Shown here: positions 46,380 through 58,906 of the stretch, in pieces
How the letters are laid out: every line of letters starts with the position of its first letter
How positions within the stretch are numbered: the stretch's first letter is position 1
Assembly: GCA_035236585.1 (NCBI GenBank)
Contig: CP141130.1
Span: 34,696,001-34,760,000, forward strand
From: Warburgia ugandensis
Taxonomy: Eukaryota > Streptophyta > Magnoliopsida > Canellales > Canellaceae
DNA: 64,000 nucleotides
Reading direction: 5' to 3'
The notes under the pieces: model-generated
What the model saw: only the letters and a program-made list of their open reading frames with translations
What the model was told of the DNA's origin: nothing
Database searches by the model: none
Made by a program: the position numbers and the translations under genes

Positions 46380-48129
46380 TCCAAGAAAGAAAGAAGATGA
46401 TGGAAAAGGAACTAAAAAAGGTTAATGCATTTTTCCTATGCTGAAACTCTTAAAAGAAAGAAGGCAACTTGAAGGAGTTAAGATAAAGAGGGGATTAGAG
46501 GTCAATCTTCTTTAAGGAAGTTGAACCATAGAGGAGGCTTCCTTCCCTAAACATGAAATAGAATAAATAAAAATAAAATAAAATAGAGACTGTGGCCCTT
46601 GTTTTAGGACTCACCCATTCCTAGCTGAAAGAGATGAAGTGAGAATTATGTATATGGTTTACCCATAACCCTCTAACACGAAGCCCTTAGATAAGAACCT
46701 AGGTGGCTTATGGATGGATTTGCATGTTTCCTCAACCTCACTTAAGGATTTAGAAAGTTTTCCTATTTCTAAGAATCCTTTCCTTTTCCTTTGTCCAACT
46801 CCATAAAAATAAATTATAAAGAGATAGGAATGATGCATGAATGCTAACATGGATTATGCATGAAATATAAAATTAGGAAGTGGGCTTGTAAAACATGAAA
46901 TTAGAAGGTGTATGGAATTAGAAAGTGTATGGAATTAGACAATGGATAGACAAGGAAACATGGAAAGAGTATGTGAGTGAACCAAGGTGAGAATGGAAGA
47001 TGAAAGAATGTGAGATGCATGCAAATCTAGCAGGGAAAGATCCCGGCATGCAAATTAGAAAGTGTGTGTGCATGTGAATCTAAGTAGGAAAGTGATAATG
47101 CTTAACACTAAATGCATGATAGTATGACGCTATGCATGGAATTCTAATTTAGGAATGCTTTCTAGTTCTAATAAACCAACATGTGTGATGTTTCTTAACT
47201 AATCTTAGAAAGTAAGCAAAGGAAAATAGCAAGTTGAACTAAGTTAAACATGGGTTTCTAAATTAGGAAAGTGCTAATTCTAAACTAGGAAAGTGCTATA
47301 TCTAAGAAGCTACCATGCAAATACTTTGTGAAATGGATCTAAACTAATCCAAAAACATTCCTTAGATGATTGAAAATCAAATTAGAAAGTTTCTAAAACT
47401 AAAAAGCAAGGCATCTAAGATCTAAACATGGAATTCAAAATTAGAAATTACCTACTTCTAAAATAGGAAAGTTCTAAACAACATGGAAACCAAGCAGGCT
47501 AAAACAAAAGTTATATTGCACCATATATCTAAAAAGTAAAATCTAACCTAAAGTAAGAAAACTAACATGCAAATTTACCATGAATGCTACTAAGTTATTC
47601 AAAAAATTAAGCTATGTATAAGAAATAGAAAAAGATGCATCTACCAAAATCTAGGGGAATGTGTTGAAAACCCTATACCTATATGCATGCATAGCTTATT
47701 TAATTAGAAGAAAAACATGGTATGTGTCTATCATATCATCAAATGATGATAGGATTTACAATGCTAAACATGAAATATAAATAAGAAAAGTAAGTCATTA
47801 TCATGCAAAATAGGGAAAAATACAAAAGGAAGCATGCATGTAAATCTAAATTACATGAAAGATGCATGTAACTATTTTAACAATCTAAGAAAGAAAAATC
47901 TACATGAATGCATGTTAGAAGAAGGTCACTACAAAAGATAGAAGATGGTATAGAAAGAAAAAGAAAAAAAGAAGTCGGAACTTAGGTTGAGACCCTACCT
48001 TTATCTCCAAAGGTTGTGAACCATGGAAGCTTGAAGGGACCTTGGTGTAGGGTCATCTTCCTCCCTCTATTTCTCCTTTGATTTGAACACTAGGGAATTT
48101 GAAATATGAAAACTTATTCACAATGCCTC

Positions 48130-48137
48130 TATTTATA
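48130..48137 (-). promoter_or_regulatory. TATA box in repeat H, minus-strand copy
   Basis: TATAAATA on the minus strand, about 1.29 kb from the repeat's presumed start at 55129 once LINE-2 is removed. The plus-strand copy has TATAAATT at 56851-56858, 1.19 kb from its start. Confidence 0.4.
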
Positions 48138-48218
48138 GATTTCTAGCATAAGGAATTAGGTGATTCAATGGTTAAGATAAAACCACTTAAGTTGATTTTG
48201 AATTAGATGGGTCAGTGT

Positions 48219-48232
48219 GGGGGGGGGGGGGG
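48219..48232. repeat. Homopolymer of 14 G
   Basis: Uninterrupted G run in an otherwise AT-rich repeat. Length in such runs is error-prone in sequencing. Confidence 0.9.
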
Positions 48233-48801
48233 AAGTCATGCTGGAATTCAATTAGGTTAATGGGAGATGAGAATGGAAGGGAAAATATGGGAAAGGCAGG
48301 AGATAAGGAAGATGAAATTCTTAGGGATGAAGGGAAAGAATGAGCAAAAGAAAAAAAATTAGAAAGGAAGACTAAGGAGATAACTTAAGAGGGAAGAGAA
48401 GGGAGTGAAACCAAATAGGAAGGTGGTGTTTGGAAGGGAGAGGCATGGAATTCAAAATAGGAAAGTGGGGCTGAAAAATGGTTGAAAATAAAAAGGAACA
48501 AAATGGAGAGATAAGGAATAATTAAGAAAATAAATTGGTAGGATGCAAAGTGAAAGAAATGAAAAATTGGTGGGAGAATTTTGGATTTTTCATACAAAGA
48601 GGGGGGCATGGAATGCACATGGGGGTGTGTGTGTTTAATTTAGAAACCTAGGATAAGATGAATGTTGGATGAGAATGGATGGTTGAGATCTTTCTTTCTT
48701 TGGTTTGATTTGTCAACACTAGAAAGATGGCTAGGGTTTTCATCTTTTCAATACTTCATTCCTAGCCTTTAGATCATACTTACCCTGACTTGAATAGATG
48801 A

Positions 48802-48810
48802 GATCCATTT
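48802..48810. repeat. LINE-2 target-site duplication, left copy
   Basis: GATCCATTT, repeated at 54495-54503. The bases GGATCC at the right side may partly belong to the LINE itself, so the true length could be shorter. Confidence 0.6.
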
Positions 48811-49771
48811 CATCATCACCATCATCATCATCATCAAGACCTTATCCCAACTAGAGGTTGGCCACATGAATCTTGTTCCTCCATTCCCCTCTATTAAGTA
48901 CCATGGCTTCATTTAGTCCCAATGTTTTTAAATCTTTTCTCACCACATCTATCCACATTCTTTTGGGCCTTTCCCTTTCCTTTTTAGAATCTTCTACTTG
49001 CATTGCTTCACTCATTCTGATTGGTGCCATTTTTAGATGTCTAAACCATCTAGGTCTAATCTCCCTCATCTTGTTACCTATTGGCGCTACTCCTAAATTT
49101 TCTGTAATGTTTTCATTCCTAATTCTATCCTTTCTTGTCATCCCACTCATCCATCTCAACATCCTCATCTTTGCTACACTCAGCCTATGAATATGTTCTT
49201 TAACTACCCAACACTCTAATCCATAGAGCATGGCTGGCCTCACAACCATCTTATAGAATTTTCCTTTTAGTTTGAGTGGCATCCGCTGATCATACAAAAC
49301 TCTAGATGCACATCTCCATTTGTTCAACCCTGCTTGAATTCTCTAGGTAACCTCCCTCTCAATCTCTTCACTCTAATGAATCACTGATCCTAAGTATCAA
49401 AAGTGGCTTTTACAAGGACTTCGTGGTTATCAATCTTTATTGGTGCTCCACTCTCACTCCTCCCCTTACTAAAATTGCATTTCATATACTCCATCTTAGT
49501 TCGGCTGATTTTAAATCTTTTAGGTTCTACTGCTTCTCTCCATAACTCTAGCTTTGTGTTTACACCCTTCCTTATCTCATTGATTAAAACTATATCATCT
49601 GCAAATAGCATGCACCATGGAATCTTTTAGTGCAAATATTTTGTTAACTCATCCATAACCAACATGAAAAGTTGTGGGCTCAATTTCGATCCTTGGTGCA
49701 ATCCTACAGTGATAGAAAAATCACTGTCACTCTGCTAGTGATCATAAAATTTGTTACCTCTCCTTCATACA
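48811..49771 (-). pseudogene. LINE-2: RTE-type LINE, 3' part (RT catalytic box to C-terminus)
   Basis: The minus strand starts, after the interruption, with a block resembling GLHQGSKLSPQLFMLVMDEL (near 49640-49720). The RT catalytic box follows as MLFADDIVLI (49582-49611). The C-terminal region is RPAMLYGLECWVVKEHIHRL, MRMLRWMSGMTRKDRIRNE and RPKRMWIDVVRKDLKTLGLN (frame 48851-49327). The 3' tail is (CAT)n on the plus strand, 48811-48838. It is better preserved than LINE-1, but split and with stops, so not active as it stands. Confidence 0.85.
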
Positions 49772-52421
49772 TGATAAGTGTTTAATTTTGCATAAAAACC
49801 ATCTAAATAGTTACCCATGTATTACAACTTATAGGGGTAAATTAGGGCTTTTAGACCAAAATTTGTAACGCATACATTTTTTACCTAATAACCCAAAAGT
49901 TTGATATTTTGTAGGTCCAGAGGCTAATATGAGGTATGAGTGTGATTAATCATATTTTTCTAGGATTTAATTAGAATTTTCCTTTTTTGTAGGAAGAATG
50001 ATGATGATCCGATGATCCAGATCGATCGGGATAAAATTGAAGATCAAGATCAAAAGATCAAGTCAAATCCTAAGAATCATTAATCCAACATGAAACCAAA
50101 ATTTAAGATCATCTTGTGGACTAGTAGTGGATGCAATTAAAGGAGCTAAGGGTGGCCAAAGTTGGCCCATGAAGTGAGCAATGCATTCCCACCACCTTGT
50201 AATGGGTTGCGTGTAAGCCACTAAGCCATATTCAACCCATGGACAAGTTGACAAGTCATGGAGTCAAGCTAAGAAAGCTTCCAAAGCCAGCAATGAAGCC
50301 TACCCTATGGAGCCTTCAAAGTTAGCCATCTAAGACATCAAGTTAAGCTAAGTGGAAGGTTAGGATTGGAGGAGATTCAAGAAGATTATCCATGAGATAT
50401 TTTGAAGATAATGAAGGGTAATCTTATTAGAATAAGATGACATGTAGACCAATGAGATAAGAGCATTCCACTTTTAACATTTTTCTCACATTTTCCACAT
50501 TTTCCTCAATTTCCACCTCACCCTTAAGATACACTATGAATTTCCATTGTAGAGTTGCATCTTTCCAAAACTCTATCACATTCCACCTCTTAGGAAACTT
50601 TTCAACCAACCAAAATTTTCCACCTCACACCCTACATCTCTTTCCCATCTCATTTTCACCTACTTTCCTAAGGAGGTTCAACAACTTTGGAAGGGGGGAG
50701 ATGCCCCTTCCTAAAAAGGTGGCGTCTCCCACCTATTCCCCTTCCTTAAGATAGCCACCTTCTACCCACTTCCTCTTTTGAACATCCTAACATTTCCCCC
50801 ATCCTAGCCATTCAAATTGACATGCTTTAATACCCACCACACCTTAGCATTAGGGAATTCTAGAAAAAATAGGAGAACAATCATAAAAAGCCAACAAAAA
50901 TCCAAGTAAAAGAGACTTTTCCCACTTAACAAAACGACACCTCCTCCACTTGGAGGATGACGTCCTCTTCCTAGCTCATCCTTCTCTCCCTTTTTGCATT
51001 GTCTTCCCTTTTCTTGGGCGGCTGCCACTCCCTTCCAAGGTGTGTACTTCTTCCTCAAGTTTTCAACCTAGGATTTTTGAAGTGTTTGATTCATCTTTGA
51101 AGGTTTGTTAGCTTCCTTGTTCTCTTTGCTTGAAATTGCTTCTTTCCATGCTAGTTTGCCTTGTATTCCTTTATCTTTCCTTGCTTTCCTTTATCTTTTC
51201 TTGATTTTAAAACAAAGATTCTAGGCTGGTTTTTCCTTGGAGTGGCAGCCAAGGGAAGTCATCTTGAATCTAGTTTTGCCCCTTACCTCTTATTACATCT
51301 TTGTTCTGTTTTAGCCATCTTGATTTCCAGCTTTGTTTGCTTAAGTTTCCAATAGTTGTTTCCTTATTATTCTATAGGATTTTACCTTGATTTCAAGAAT
51401 ACTTATTCATGAGTGAATATTGGAACAATTGAAGAAGGAATTGGCTTGAAATTAAGGATTGATTGACATGAAGTGAACATTATTGTAATTGCATTTAAAT
51501 ATTAGATTTGGATTACATGTATGGGTTATTATGTTGATGAATTTTTTATTTGATTCAATATAGTTAATTGGAATTTTCAATTCATGTTTGTGTCCAGAAG
51601 TTAATTATCTTTATTATTGAATATTTGATTCATAGAAAGTGATTAATTCCATGCTTTACATGTTCTATTCATTAAATGATTCAATTACCATACTACTAGT
51701 ATTTTTTTTCAAGAATGGCTTATGTTAATTTCCGGCACCATATAACTCATGTTCATTTGATTTTTCAAGAGCCCAACTAGATTTTTAGATAGCTTGGTTA
51801 ATAGTAGAATAAGATTGCATGCTTAGGTTTCCAAAGTAGTTGATTAAATCCACTCTTATCCAATGAATCATGCATACCATTCCACGATTAGGTGCACGAT
51901 GCTTGGATAGTTTTCCTTTCATTGTTTATTAATGGTAATTTTTCCTTTATTTCTCTTGTTTAGTTGTAGTTAGATTCCATTAGTTTGCATCTTTCTTAGC
52001 TGAAAAGTAATTAATTTTGTTACAGTTGCTAAAGTAGTTGATTTGACTAGTTTTCTTAGTTTTACATGATTAGGAAATTAGTTTGTTAAAGCATGTTTTC
52101 CTTAAAATAGTTGCTAAATTCATGGTTGGGAAAGTTAGTTTAGGAAAGTTGATAATTTATGAAAGTTTTAATTTAGAATGCGCATGTTTTGGGAAAGTTT
52201 TCAATTTAGCATGTTTCTTATTTTTTCTTAGTTTCCAATTTCATGTGTTAATTTCCAATTCTAGTTTAAGTTAAAAATATATCTTGAATTTTGGCTAGGT
52301 TAGATAGTTTAAAGTAGGGACCACTAGCATCACATTAGTTCAACTCCTCGTGGAATCGGTCTCACTAGTATATTGTATTGCAAACAATTTGTGTGCTTGC
52401 AAGTTTTATTGAAAACAACAA
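49772..52421 (+). mobile_element. Solo T-family (Athila-type) LTR inside LINE-2
   Basis: It starts TGATAAGTGTTTAATTTTGC and ends near GCAAGTTTTATTGAAAACAACA. It aligns with the LTR at 58907-61403 (same start, same ATTACAACTTATAG / AAAGATCAA phrases, same end block with CTTGCAAGT). No internal sequence or second LTR adjoins it. LINE-2 continues directly at both sides and TCATACA flanks both ends. A solo LTR of this kind usually comes from LTR-LTR recombination. Noncoding; 51480-52300 holds the TTTCCAATT/GTTAGG-rich part. Confidence 0.82.
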
Positions 52422-54494
52422 TCATACATATTCTTAATTATGTTTATATACCCTTGTGAAACCCCTTTCTTGCACAACACCCTCCATATTAACTCTTTAG
52501 AGACCCTATCATAAGCTTTCTCTAAGTCAATAAAGAACATGTGTAGGTCCTTCCTCCTCTGTCTATATTTCTTTATCAATTGTCTTAGTATGAAAATAGC
52601 TTCCATGGTAAACCTCCTAGGCATGAAACCAAATTGGTTCTCCGATGCACTTGTCTCATGTTATTACCTCTTCTCAATCACCCTTTTAAAATGTTTCATA
52701 GTGTGGCTCATAAGTTTGATCCCCCAATAATTAGTACAGCTCTGTATATCTCCTTTATTCTTATAAATTGGTACAATAGGGCTCTTCCTCCATTCATTCG
52801 ACATTTTCTTTAATTTTATAATCTTGTTAAACAACTTGGTCAACCAAACTACTCTAGTATCTCTCATATGCTTCAAAACCTCTATTGGAATACCATTGGG
52901 CCCCAGGGCCTTCCATGATTTCATCTTTTTCAAAGACTCTTTGACTTTAGGTATTTTAATCTTATGGTTGTATCTATAATTTCCAATGTTATTTAGGTTT
53001 ATAGAACTTTCAATCCTTAGATTCTTGGGGCAATTATCATTTAACAAATTTTAAAAGTAACTTTCCCACCTTTGTTTGATCTCATCATCTTTGACAAATA
53101 CTCTTTGATCATCACTTCTAATGCACTTAACATGGTATAAGTCCTTAACCTTCTGTTGTCTTATTTTTGCAAATTTAAATACATCTTTCTCACCTTGTCT
53201 TAATCCTACTCTATCATATGCCTTAAGTTTAGCCTCACTTACTTTTCTCTTAGCAACCTTTTTGGCATTATTCTATTGTTCATAGTTTTCATTATTTCTA
53301 GTCTTCTGTCATGCTTTAAAACACCACCAAGTTTCCTTTACTAATTTCCTTTTACCTTTAGATACTCCTAGGACATCTTTTGCCACTTTCTTAATGAACT
53401 CAACCATATTAATCCACATGGTGTTTAATTTTGTGTCATTGTTCTAGTTTCTTTCTACCATCAACTTATTTATGAGCGAGGTTATTTTCTCTCCTTTTAT
53501 GTTGCACCACTTAGTTTTTGGATACCTATTAAGATCATTTTCTTTCTTCCATATTTTAATGTAGATATCTATAACCATTAACCTATGTTGTGAGGTTAAA
53601 CTCTCACCGTGTATCACCTTACAATCCTTACACCTTGATCTTTTGGTATTCATAAATAACAAAAAGTCTATTTGGCTTTTATGGAGTCCACTTTTAATGG
53701 TTATTAAGTTTACATCCCTCTTCTTAAAAATGTGTTTACAAAGGCTAGGTTATATACCAAAGAAAATTCAAGAATAGTTTCCCCCTTCTCATTTTGTTCT
53801 TCGATACCATACCCTCCATGTACCCTATCCCATCCTTTCTTTTCTTTTCTTACATGGCCATTTAAGTCTCTTATAAGTATCCCCTCTATGTTGTGAATTT
53901 CTTGCATGAATCCCTCCATGTCTTACCAAAATTGTCTCTTGATTCTATCTTCTAACCCTACTTGTAGTGCATATGCATTATAACATTTATGGTCTGCTCT
54001 CCTAGAACAAGTTTTATTAATATAATTCTATCACTAATTTTTTTAACGTCTACAACTTTATCCTTTAATTCTTTATCCACCACTATTCTTACACCATTTT
54101 TGTTATTATCCTTTCCTACATACCATCACTTATACCGATCGATTCTCTAGTTTTAACCCCTTTCCACTTGGTTTCTTGAATACAAGCTATGTTGACTCTC
54201 CTACATTTCATCGCATCTACTAATTCTAGACTCTTACCTATCAATGTCCCTATATTCTATGTGGAGATATGAATCTTATGCTCTTGAGATTGCCTATTCA
54301 CCCACGCACTTCTTGAACCCCATGACATGGACCCATGTTTACTTTCCTTTGCACTTGGGTTTTCATGTAGTACTTTGCTTACGAGGGATGCTCTAGCAAG
54401 CCTTGCCCATTTTCCACTGCACAGGGGATCCAATGTTGCATGTCACTTCTGAGAGAATACACTAGCTACCTTGCCCATTTTTCACTACACCCAG
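52422..54494 (-). pseudogene. LINE-2: 5' part (endonuclease and N-terminal RT)
   Basis: Minus strand, from the 5' end: the endonuclease motif VNIACIQETKWKG at about 54157-54198 with the catalytic Glu of APE-type endonucleases. IRDLNGHVRKEKKGWDRVHG (53710-53919) comes next, where a conserved Gly-Asp-Leu-Asn is expected. RT blocks are KALGPNGIPIEVLKHMRDTR and LFNKIIKLKKMSNEWRKSPI (52664-53047), then FIDLEKAYDRVSKELIWRVL (52406-52624) with the first catalytic Asp. These are hallmark RTE/plant LINE motifs. Frameshifts separate the pieces. The 5' tip present in LINE-1 (GCTTGGG region) is missing, so LINE-2 is 5' truncated by roughly 100-200 bases. Confidence 0.88.
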
Positions 54495-54503
54495 GATCCA
54501 TTT
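54495..54503. repeat. LINE-2 target-site duplication, right copy
   Basis: GATCCATTT as at 48802-48810. Confidence 0.6.
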
Positions 54504-55129
54504 ATGACATGTAAATCTTCTTTAAACTTCATTTCTGCTCCATCATTGGATTGGATTGCCTTAAGTTGAATGGCCTTAATTCTTGTAGATCTTCATATGC
54601 TCACGTGAGCCAATTGTGCTTTAATATCTTTTATGAATAGGGCATCCACTCATTGGTTGATTCTTCATCCTTTTGGTCGATTAGGAGAGAGAAAATAAGT
54701 AAAAAATCTTCATGTGGTCTCATACTTCTTTTATTGTATATGATTTGAGCTTCTTCCATAAGCTTCCAAAGGTGGTGACATGTGTGCATGCCCTTATGCA
54801 TGTGAATTTGCTAACTTTTTCATCCTCATTTGAGTCAAAGTTGTATGTAGGTTTTTGACTATTTTGACTTTGACAATAACACCCAATGATTATTTTCAAC
54901 CTCCAAGATTTTATTTAGCATGTATGGCTCATTAATGTAGCTCGGTTTTCAAAATTTCTCTTTTATGGGTAAAATGGTCATTTTACAAATTTTTTCATTC
55001 ATATTGTGGACCTACAAAATAATAGAATTAGTCTTAATTATTGATAATTAAGTAATTTTTAGTTTTAAATATTATAAATGTATGAATATATAATAATTCT
55101 TTATATACCATGATTTATGATGCATATCA
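54504..55129 (-). mobile_element. Repeat H, minus-strand copy, right part (start of the repeat)
   Basis: It continues the H match: ATTGGATTGGATTGCC aligns with the reverse complement of GGATAGTCCAATCCAAT at 56583. 55000-55129 aligns with the reverse complement of 55664-55790 (AAAAAT(T/C)ACTTAATTAT, AATTCTA..ATTTT.TAGG). Reading on the minus strand the repeat starts TGATATGCATC at 55129. Noncoding. Confidence 0.55.
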
Positions 55130-55663
55130 GAATCAACCCAAACAAATCATCCAAAAACAATAGGTGTATAGGGTTCTAGATGCCTATTATTTAAGGTGTA
55201 AAACACATAAGCAAGAACTTGAAGATAACTCCTTGGTTTCATCTATGATGTTACAATCTAATCTTAAGCATGAAATAAAAAATAAAGGTGTGGCTTTCAT
55301 CATAAAAAGAGGATTTGAAAATGTAGAAAAATTGGTAACTTTAGAGTGACCTACTGGTCAATGATCGACATGCATATAAAGATTTCCTCTCTTCCTCTTC
55401 TTTCTCCTTTCCTCTTCTTCTTCCTTTACTTTCTTGCCTCTCTCCATGCTATTTTCCACACTCTTTAACAATTTTCTAAAAGGGGAAAATGGGCATCTAC
55501 TTATAAACAACCATCCACCTTTCCTACTCATCTAAGAGCCCTATTTCTCTTAGGATGCAATCATGTTCCAAGCATCCAATTAAATGTAAATTTTATTTCC
55601 TTCATTCTTAGGTTTTGGCCAGTTAAGAGTCCTAACTCAATTAGGAAAATCCTATGTTTTCAG
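55130..55663. other. 534-base spacer between inverted H copies
   Basis: Not matched to any other part of the window that I could find. The plus strand has a 61-codon open frame (55164-55349, MYRVLDAYYLRCK...), Lys-rich at its end, with no recognised domain. A CT-rich stretch follows (55380-55440). It could be original chromosomal DNA or an unrecognised element. I do not call a gene. Confidence 0.35.
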
Positions 55664-58600
55664 TGATATATATATATATATAGAAATATTACATACATAC
55701 TTCTATATTTAGTAGGTTTAAGCCCCAAAAATCACTTAATTATAATAATTAGTGTTAATTCTACAATTTTCTAGGACCAGGGTACAAATGAAAAAATGCT
55801 CAAAATTGATACTTTTAACCCTATAAGAGCAGTTTCACCTTCCAAGATACATTGTGGCCCCATATACGCCAATCATAAAGTTTAGGAGTTTAGAATAATC
55901 ATTGGATGTCAAAATCAAAGTTAGAGTAGTTGAAATCCTAAATGGAAAATAAAACTTTATTCGTTCAAAGTAGGGTGTTCATATAAAAAATAAGGTGATA
56001 AAACTTTCCATACAAGTATCCATGGATATTAGAAACTTGGGAAACTTTTAAAGGAAGCTCAAAAGATGCACAATGAGATCATATATATTGGGAACTTCTA
56101 AATGAAAACGAGTTAGAAGAAGGGGGCCCATGAGAGACCTATTCCTTACTTTCTCTCTCCTACTTAACCTAAGGAAGGGACCACCTAAGGGAAGCACAAA
56201 ATTTTCATGCTAAGGTGGTGACTCCCACTTAATTCCAAGCGGAATACGTGAAGAAATAAAGATGATTGGATGATTGAAAGCCATCTTACTTTTCAAGCAC
56301 TTAAACGTCAAAATCTAACCTTGTAGATGAATATCCTAAGTAGCCAATGACGACACATTCAAGTAGGGACAGATCAATAAGAAGCTAGATTGTAATGAAG
56401 ACCAAATTGAAAGACCATTGGTTGAGAATTTTTTATTAAGATACACAAATTTCAAGGAAAGAGATTCCTACAAATAAGGAAAAAGACATCCCTCTTATGT
56501 GGAATACTATAGGCTAGAATAAAAATGTGGGAAACCTAGAGATGATAAGGAAATCTCTAAGGAATATAGGTCATTCACTCTAGGATAGTCCAATCCAATA
56601 GTGGAGTGTAAGGAAAATTTCTATTTGCATAAGATTACTCCAACTAAATCTCAGCCATTCAAGATAGGATGATGATGATCTTAGGACTAAGAATGAATAA
56701 TTGAAAAGATGAAAACCCTAGCCACCTCACCCTTGTTGAAAAGTCAAATAATGTCCTAAGGTAAAGAGATCTCCACCATTGATTACCATCCAATGAATCA
56801 CATTCCAAAACATTGCCATGGAAATCATGCCTTGGCCCCCTTATCCACTTTATAAATTCAAACCAAATCCCACTTAACTCCTAGATTCTCTCGTAATCTT
56901 TGTTTCTTCCTTCCCTCCCAAGCAATCACCTTTCATATCCTAGTGAAACCTTCTTTCCTACCCATACCTATCTCCTTCCTTGCCCAACTTTCTTATTCCA
57001 ACTCATTCGCAAACTCCTTTCAACATCAAATACTACTCCCACACTCAATTCAATGCCTTTCCTCCTTCTCCACTCCTTTCTCATCATTGAAATCATCTCA
57101 CCCATTCTTCCTTTTAATCCTTAGATAATATCCATCCATCCAAAGGTCTTCCACTCCTAAAACTTTATAAATATGAGATAATGGAGAAGAAAAACATATC
57201 TTTCAACTTTCCATAGAGTAGAAAAGTAAATCTAGGATAAATAAAGGGTCGAAGATCAGCCTCACCCTAGCTCCCTTCAAGCATCAAAGTCCAATCCTTT
57301 GAAGATAAAGGTAGGGTCCCAGCCTATTCCAATTCCTTTCTTGCTCATTTTCTTTTTATTTTTATTTTCCATCTCCATTCTCTTGCATGCATCATATAAA
57401 ATTACAAGAACATTTAGTTTTTTTTGTATCCAATCCGAGGATTATCTTAGATCTTGCATGCATCTTAGAAACTCCTTAGGTATCACATGCATGATCCATC
57501 ATCCTTGCATACATGCATATCACCTTCTAGGTAGTAAATGTATGGATCTTATTTAGATAGGTTTTTCATGCATGGAAGCTTTTCATATTTAGTTCTTTCA
57601 AACATTACACACTTATTCCATAGCATAGCATAGCATCCATTCATCATTTAATTTTGTGGATTTGAGCACTTTCTAATTATAAGCACGGTAGTTTCTATTT
57701 TTAGATAATTTCTAATTTCAGGATTGCATGCATAGCGCTAGGTTTGCATGCATTTTTCACTTTGGTTCTAACATAAGAAGCATCATAGATAATTGTTCTA
57801 GTTTAGAATTTCTTCATCATTTTAGTTTTTATTGTTTTGACCACTTTCATAATTTAGAAGTATGGTAGTTTCCAAATTTAGAATCTCATGTTTAGATCTT
57901 AGATTCCTTCTTTTAACTTTGGTAACTTTTCATTTTTCTTTCCATAGATCTTAAATTACTTTAGAACCATTTTATATACTAATTGCATGTTACATTCTTA
58001 GATTTAGTACTTTTTTAATTTAGAAACATGCCATTGTCCTAATTTAAAAACTCTTGTTTAGCTTAAGTAGACTATTTAATTTTCTTTGCATTCATTCTAA
58101 GATCATTTTAGAAACCCCATACATGTTAGTTTCTTAGATATGGAATGCATAACCCAATGGGAAATCTATGCACTATATCTTAGATCCATGCACCATAGTC
58201 ACCATTGTTGCACACATCCACCACTTTGTAATTCCTATCACACACACGTGCCCCTTCTACTTTCACATGCATGGTGTTTTTTCATGCTATATTAAAGCAT
58301 CATTCACTTTCACTCCCCTTAACTCACACACACCATCTTTCATCTTTCTATTTTCCTTCACTTTCTATTTCCATAAAACACTCACACACTTTCTATTTTT
58401 AGATTGCAAACATAGTCCATATTAGCTAGTTCATGCATCATTTATCTATCTCTTCTTTGTAATTTATTTTTATGGAATTGGAATAAGGAAAAGGAAAGTA
58501 ATTTTATGTATTTATATGTCAATAAGGGAACTTTATAATTTCTTAAGTAAGGTTGAGGAAACATCCAAATCCATCCATAAAGCCACCTAAATTCTTAGCT

Positions 58601-58906
58601 AAGGACTTACTGTTGAAGAGTAAGATTACACCATGTACGTATCTCTTGCTTCATCTCCTAAGGCCAAAATTGGTGAGTCATAATCCAAGGGCTAGTGTCC
58701 CCCCTTTATTTTCCTTTTATTCTATTTTATGTTTAAGGTAGGAAGCCTCTTTTATGGTTCACCCTATTTTGAAGATGAATAACGTCTTAACTCTCTTATT
58801 TCTAAATCTTTGAAGTAACCATCTTTTAGACTTTCTAGCTTGAGGAAAAATGTCGTATATTTTTCTACTCATATTTCTATCACTTTGTTTCTTTCCTAGG
58901 GTGCTA
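55664..58906 (+). mobile_element. Repeat H, plus-strand copy (LTR-like), cut by the T element
   Basis: It starts TGATATATATATATATATAG and is the inverted counterpart of 46380-48801 plus 54504-55129. It contains TATAAATT (56851), a downstream ATAAAGGTAGGGTC (about 57305), CT-rich leader-like sequence (56900-57110) and many short frames with no domain. 57370-58440 is rich in TTAGAA and TGCATGCA phrases, like its partner. It ends where the T-family LTR begins at 58907. Nature as an LTR is inferred from the TG start, TATA box and lack of coding. Confidence 0.55.
56851..56858 (+). promoter_or_regulatory. TATA-like box in repeat H, plus-strand copy
   Basis: TATAAATT followed by a CT-rich region; position matches the box in the inverted copy. 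Confidence 0.35.

Larger units (their letters stand above)
46380..48801 (-). mobile_element. Repeat H, minus-strand copy, left part (LTR-like)
   Basis: The reverse complement matches about 56640-58906. Landmarks are AAGTGAGGTTGAGGAAACAT with CCATCCATAA, GGAAGCCTCCTCTATGGTTCA, ATAAAGGTAGGGTC, and CTAGGGTTTTCATCTTTTCAAT. A TATA box on the minus strand (48130-48137) supports an LTR nature. No polypurine tract or primer site was found next to it. No coding sequence is seen. LINE-2 interrupts it at 48810; it resumes at 54504. Confidence 0.55.

Noticed and set aside
48219-48232. G-quadruplex candidate from the G run
   Set aside because: A single homopolymer, without the several separated G tracts of a typical quadruplex motif, and possibly a sequencing length artefact.
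57299-57556. Hydrophobic 85-codon frame resembling a signal peptide
   Set aside because: It lies in repeat H, in T-rich sequence that yields Leu/Phe/Ile runs by composition. The inverted copy does not preserve it.
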